This document shows positions 34,724 to 36,855 of a stretch of DNA of 36,855 nucleotides, one piece after another. The first letter of the stretch is position 1; the number at the start of each line of letters is the position of its first letter. Source of the DNA: JAYPUG01 sp038117265 (lineage in GTDB: Bacteria > Pseudomonadota > Alphaproteobacteria > UBA6615); the NCBI GenBank assembly GCA_038117265.1, contig JAYOFO010000019.1, positions 1-36,855 on the forward strand, written 5' to 3'. Below the pieces are notes generated by a model, which was given only the letters and a program-made list of their open reading frames with translations, was not told where the DNA came from and did no database searches. A program made the position numbers and the translations under genes.

Positions 34724-35703
34724 CCTGCCCGCGTTACCGTTGCGAAGTCGTCGCCTGCGACGCCGGTGACGATCGACAGCAGGTGTGCCGGCTCGGTACC
34801 GATGTTCCGCCAGGCGCGCGGCTCGTCCGGCCCGAAGGCCGCCATGTCGCGGCGCACCAGCGTCGCCGCGCCCGACAGTTCGAGCGTGCCGCCCAGGCAC
34901 ATCGCCGCCTCGCGGCCCGTGCCCCGGGAATAGGTTCCGGTTGCCGCGCCGGGTGCGAGTTCGGCGATCGTGACCAGCATTCCCGGATCGCCGGACACCG
35001 GCGCGCCGAGGTCTTCCGGGCCCACCATGAGGCGCACGGCGCCGGCGCCGGGAATCGCGATCGCCGCGGCCTGTCCCGGATCGAGCGGGGCCTGATCGGC
35101 AAAGCGGGCGATCCGTCCTGCCATCTCGGCCGGCGACACCTGCGCCGTCGGTGCGGTCACGCCCGCGTCGAAGCGCCAGCCGATGTCGCGAATCTGGTCG
35201 CTGGTGCCGGAACCGAAGGTCGCGTCGAGGTCGCCGGCCGCCGCGGGCGTCATGGCGACGTCGGCGAAATCCTCGGGCGTGTCGCCGCGGATGAAGCCCA
35301 GGATGTGGGCGGTGCCGTCCGACGCGTTGGCAAAGGTGCGCACCACGCCGCGCGGCACCGAGATCGTGTCGAACGGATCGAGGAATGCCTCATGCTCGCC
35401 GGTGTCGCCCCAGGTGATCCGGAACCGTCCGTCGAGACAGGTGAAGCTTTCCAGCGTGTTGTAGTGGGCGTGCAGGTAGGGCCCCTGGCCCGGCGAACAT
35501 TTGACGATGGCGCACACCATCCCCTGGGCATCGGAGATTCCCGGATCGGTGGCGAACGGGCCGCCGAGCGACGGATCCGACAGCATCAGGAAGAATTCCT
35601 CCGCCGTCATCTTCTGATAGGCCCCCAGCGGGACCCCCATCTCTAAGGCGAAGCGCGCACCCTGGGAACGGATATCTGCGAAAGCGGCAAGGCGCGCGGT
35701 CAT
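34720..35703 (-). CDS. Double-cupin protein with degenerate second cupin
   Basis: 327 residues. The N-terminal cupin (about 15-150) has the metal motif LHAHYNTLESF with His78, His80 and Glu85, but the fourth ligand position in PRGVVRTFAN is Arg122 instead of His. After the unit's usual end (SDQIRDIGWRFDAGV), the sequence resumes with EMAGRIARFADQAPLD, resembling the N-terminus of the upstream neighbour (EMQSRICRYADLVPVK). It then runs through a second cupin core whose HxH is lost (TYSRGTGRE). It therefore looks like two copies of the neighbouring unit fused, the second without a metal site. The start ATG 35703 overlaps the upstream gene's stop (ATGA). Substrate unknown. Confidence 0.85.
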   Translation of the reverse strand: MTARLAAFADIRSQGARFALEMGVPLGAYQKMTAEEFFLMLSDPSLGGPFATDPGISDAQGMVCAIVKCSPGQGPYLHAHYNTLESFTCLDGRFRITWGDTGEHEAFLDPFDTISVPRGVVRTFANASDGTAHILGFIRGDTPEDFADVAMTPAAAGDLDATFGSGTSDQIRDIGWRFDAGVTAPTAQVSPAEMAGRIARFADQAPLDPGQAAAIAIPGAGAVRLMVGPEDLGAPVSGDPGMLVTIAELAPGAATGTYSRGTGREAAMCLGGTLELSGAATLVRRDMAAFGPDEPRAWRNIGTEPAHLLSIVTGVAGDDFATVTRAG

Positions 35704-36308
35704 TCGGCGGCTCCCGTTGCGGGGTCGATCCCGGCGGTGAAGCGAAGGCCTGCCGCCTCGAGGTTGTCGAGCACCTGGCGGCCGAACCGCTTTGCGATGT
35801 ATTCGCCGTCCTTGGGCCGCATCTCGACATCCTGGTACTTGTCGCGGTCGCCCTGGATGAACACGAGCAGGTTGGCGACCTCGTCGGACACGTTGGTGAA
35901 GTTGCGCACCACGCCGGGCGGCACGGCGATCATGTCGTAGGGGTCCAGGAAGATCTCGTGCTCGCCTTCGTCGCCCCATTTGATGCTGAACCGCCCGTTC
36001 AGGCAGAAAAACGTCTCATGGGTCGTCTGATGGGCATGCAGCATCGGCCCGTCGCCCGGCGGGCAGCGCGCGATGTTGACGGTGAACAGTTCCCCGCCAT
36101 CGCCGCCGAGCACGGGCGGCGCTTCGCCGGTGGCGCTGTTCATGCCCTCCGGCGCCATGAGAACGAATGTCTCGTTGGCGGCCACCGTCGCATAGGCCTC
36201 GGCCGGTATCCCCTTCGATTCCGCGAAGTCCGCCTTGACGGGCACAAGATCGGCGTAGCGGCAGATACGCGACTGCATTTCCTCTGGAGTGGGGGTCACG
36301 GTTTTCAT
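35700..36308 (-). CDS. Single-cupin protein, middle copy of three
   Basis: 202 residues. An N-terminal arm (QSRICRYADLVPVKADFAESKGI) leads into a cupin with PPGDGPMLHAHQTTHETF (His91, His93, Glu98), then GRFSIKWGDEGEHEIFLDPYD and PPGVVRNFTN, where the canonical His ligand is Arg135. The C-terminal tail (RFGRQVLDNLEAAGLRFTAG) is shared with both neighbours. Proteins of this shape may be metal-dependent dioxygenases or isomerases, or ligand-binding regulators; nothing in the sequence decides. A strong GGGAGAGG precedes ATG 36308, 24 bases after the upstream copy, and ATGA coupling links it to the downstream copy. Confidence 0.85.
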   Translation of the reverse strand: MKTVTPTPEEMQSRICRYADLVPVKADFAESKGIPAEAYATVAANETFVLMAPEGMNSATGEAPPVLGGDGGELFTVNIARCPPGDGPMLHAHQTTHETFFCLNGRFSIKWGDEGEHEIFLDPYDMIAVPPGVVRNFTNVSDEVANLLVFIQGDRDKYQDVEMRPKDGEYIAKRFGRQVLDNLEAAGLRFTAGIDPATGAAE

Positions 36309-36332
36309 GGCGCCTCTCCCGGTTTCTGGGTG

Positions 36333-36855
36333 CTATTCGGCCGCGTCGCGACCGTCCTCGACGCCGGCCTCGAAGGTGACGCCGATGGTGCGCAGCTTGT
36401 CGAGGGTCTCGCCGCCGAACTTCTCGGCCAGCCGGTCGGCCTCGATCTGCGGATGGTCGATGTCGTTGAACGCCTCTTCGGAATCGCCGTTGATCCAGAC
36501 CAGCAGGTGTCCGGTCTGGTCGCTGACATTCTCGAACCGGCGCACTACGCCCTCGGGCACGGCGACCATGTCCCAACGGTCGAGGAACAGCTCGTTCTCG
36601 CCCTTGTCGCCCCACTGGATCTTGAAGCGCCCGTCGAGGCACATGAAGGTTTCGCGGGTGAACTGGTGGGCGTGCAGCAGCGGGCCGTCTCCCGGCGGGC
36701 ACTCGGCGATGATGACGCTCATCTTGTCGACCGTCGTGACGGCTGGGTGCTGGGCCATGGGGCCGCCCTGGTTTTCCGGCGACATCAGCAGGTAGAGCGT
36801 GCGCGCCGTCATCATCTCGTAGACTTCCTTCGGGATGCCCACCTCGGCGTCGTAG
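36333..36855 (-). CDS. Single-cupin protein, first copy of three (5' end outside window)
   Basis: The frame is open through the right edge (first visible residues YDAEVGIPKEVYEMM), so the N-terminus is missing; about 173 residues are seen. The cupin core PPGDGPLLHAHQFTRETFMCLDGRF keeps His-Ala-His and Glu, with PEGVVRRFEN again showing Arg in place of the fourth ligand His. It shares IxWGDxGExExFLD and the tail FGGETLDKLRTIGVTFEAG with the two genes that follow. It is the upstream member of an apparent three-gene operon, so its promoter lies beyond the window. Confidence 0.85.
   Translation of the reverse strand, partial: YDAEVGIPKEVYEMMTARTLYLLMSPENQGGPMAQHPAVTTVDKMSVIIAECPPGDGPLLHAHQFTRETFMCLDGRFKIQWGDKGENELFLDRWDMVAVPEGVVRRFENVSDQTGHLLVWINGDSEEAFNDIDHPQIEADRLAEKFGGETLDKLRTIGVTFEAGVEDGRDAAE

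Overview
The window is a GC-rich chromosomal segment of an alphaproteobacterium, most likely from the Rhodospirillales and relatives. The evidence is the gene orders tilS-ftsH-folP-glmM and hisZ-purA, a SerC of the alphaproteobacterial type with a structured leader in front of it, an RpoH with a clear RpoH box, and the high GC of almost every gene. It is mainly core genome, with an accessory stretch after a tRNA gene and a catabolic-looking cluster at the right end. Genus cannot be decided by reading alone.

Layout. 1-6408, plus strand: tail of tilS (tRNA-Ile lysidine), ftsH (membrane protease), folP (folate), glmM (cell-wall precursor), thiD (thiamine). 6430-10222: two tandem EamA-type exporters, an AraC-HTH/O6-methylguanine methyltransferase fusion, and two tandem MaoC-like hydratases. 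10328-12142: an SLC13-type transporter split by one in-frame amber codon. 12194-15090: serine biosynthesis, serC then serA, with a two-hairpin leader matching the position of the serC RNA motif. 15090-17848: a secreted protein with FG-GAP-like motifs, a small secreted protein, and a broken OmpA-family gene on the minus strand carrying both an amber codon and a frameshift. 18020-20509: hisZ and purA.

20603-23174 holds the most unusual pair: a 685-residue, apparently tail-anchored protein kinase homologue with degenerate catalytic motifs, followed 4 bases later by a small polytopic membrane protein with a lysine-rich head. They lie between purA and convergent rpoH and are my best candidate for an undescribed system. 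23182-25175, minus strand: rpoH and an RluD-type pseudouridine synthase. 25211-26562: a single-pass membrane protein and a threonine aldolase.

26615-26690 is tRNA-Glu(CTC) with a good promoter. Directly after it come about 200 AT-rich bases with a perfect inverted repeat and direct repeats, then a gene fragment without a start: the look of an old integration or deletion scar. 27282-31721 holds hypothetical genes, a DprE1-like FAD oxidase, a hotdog thioesterase, a SprT-like metalloprotein and a small basic-tailed protein. 31681-36855 holds a beta-hydroxyacid-dehydrogenase-like oxidoreductase, a two-domain rhodanese, an Old Yellow Enzyme homologue and a convergent set of three paralogous cupin genes. 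The last of these looks like a fusion of two copies of the same unit.

No CRISPR array, rRNA, complete insertion sequence or prophage was seen. Three reading-frame lesions in two genes (two TAG codons and one frameshift) are either real decay or sequence errors.
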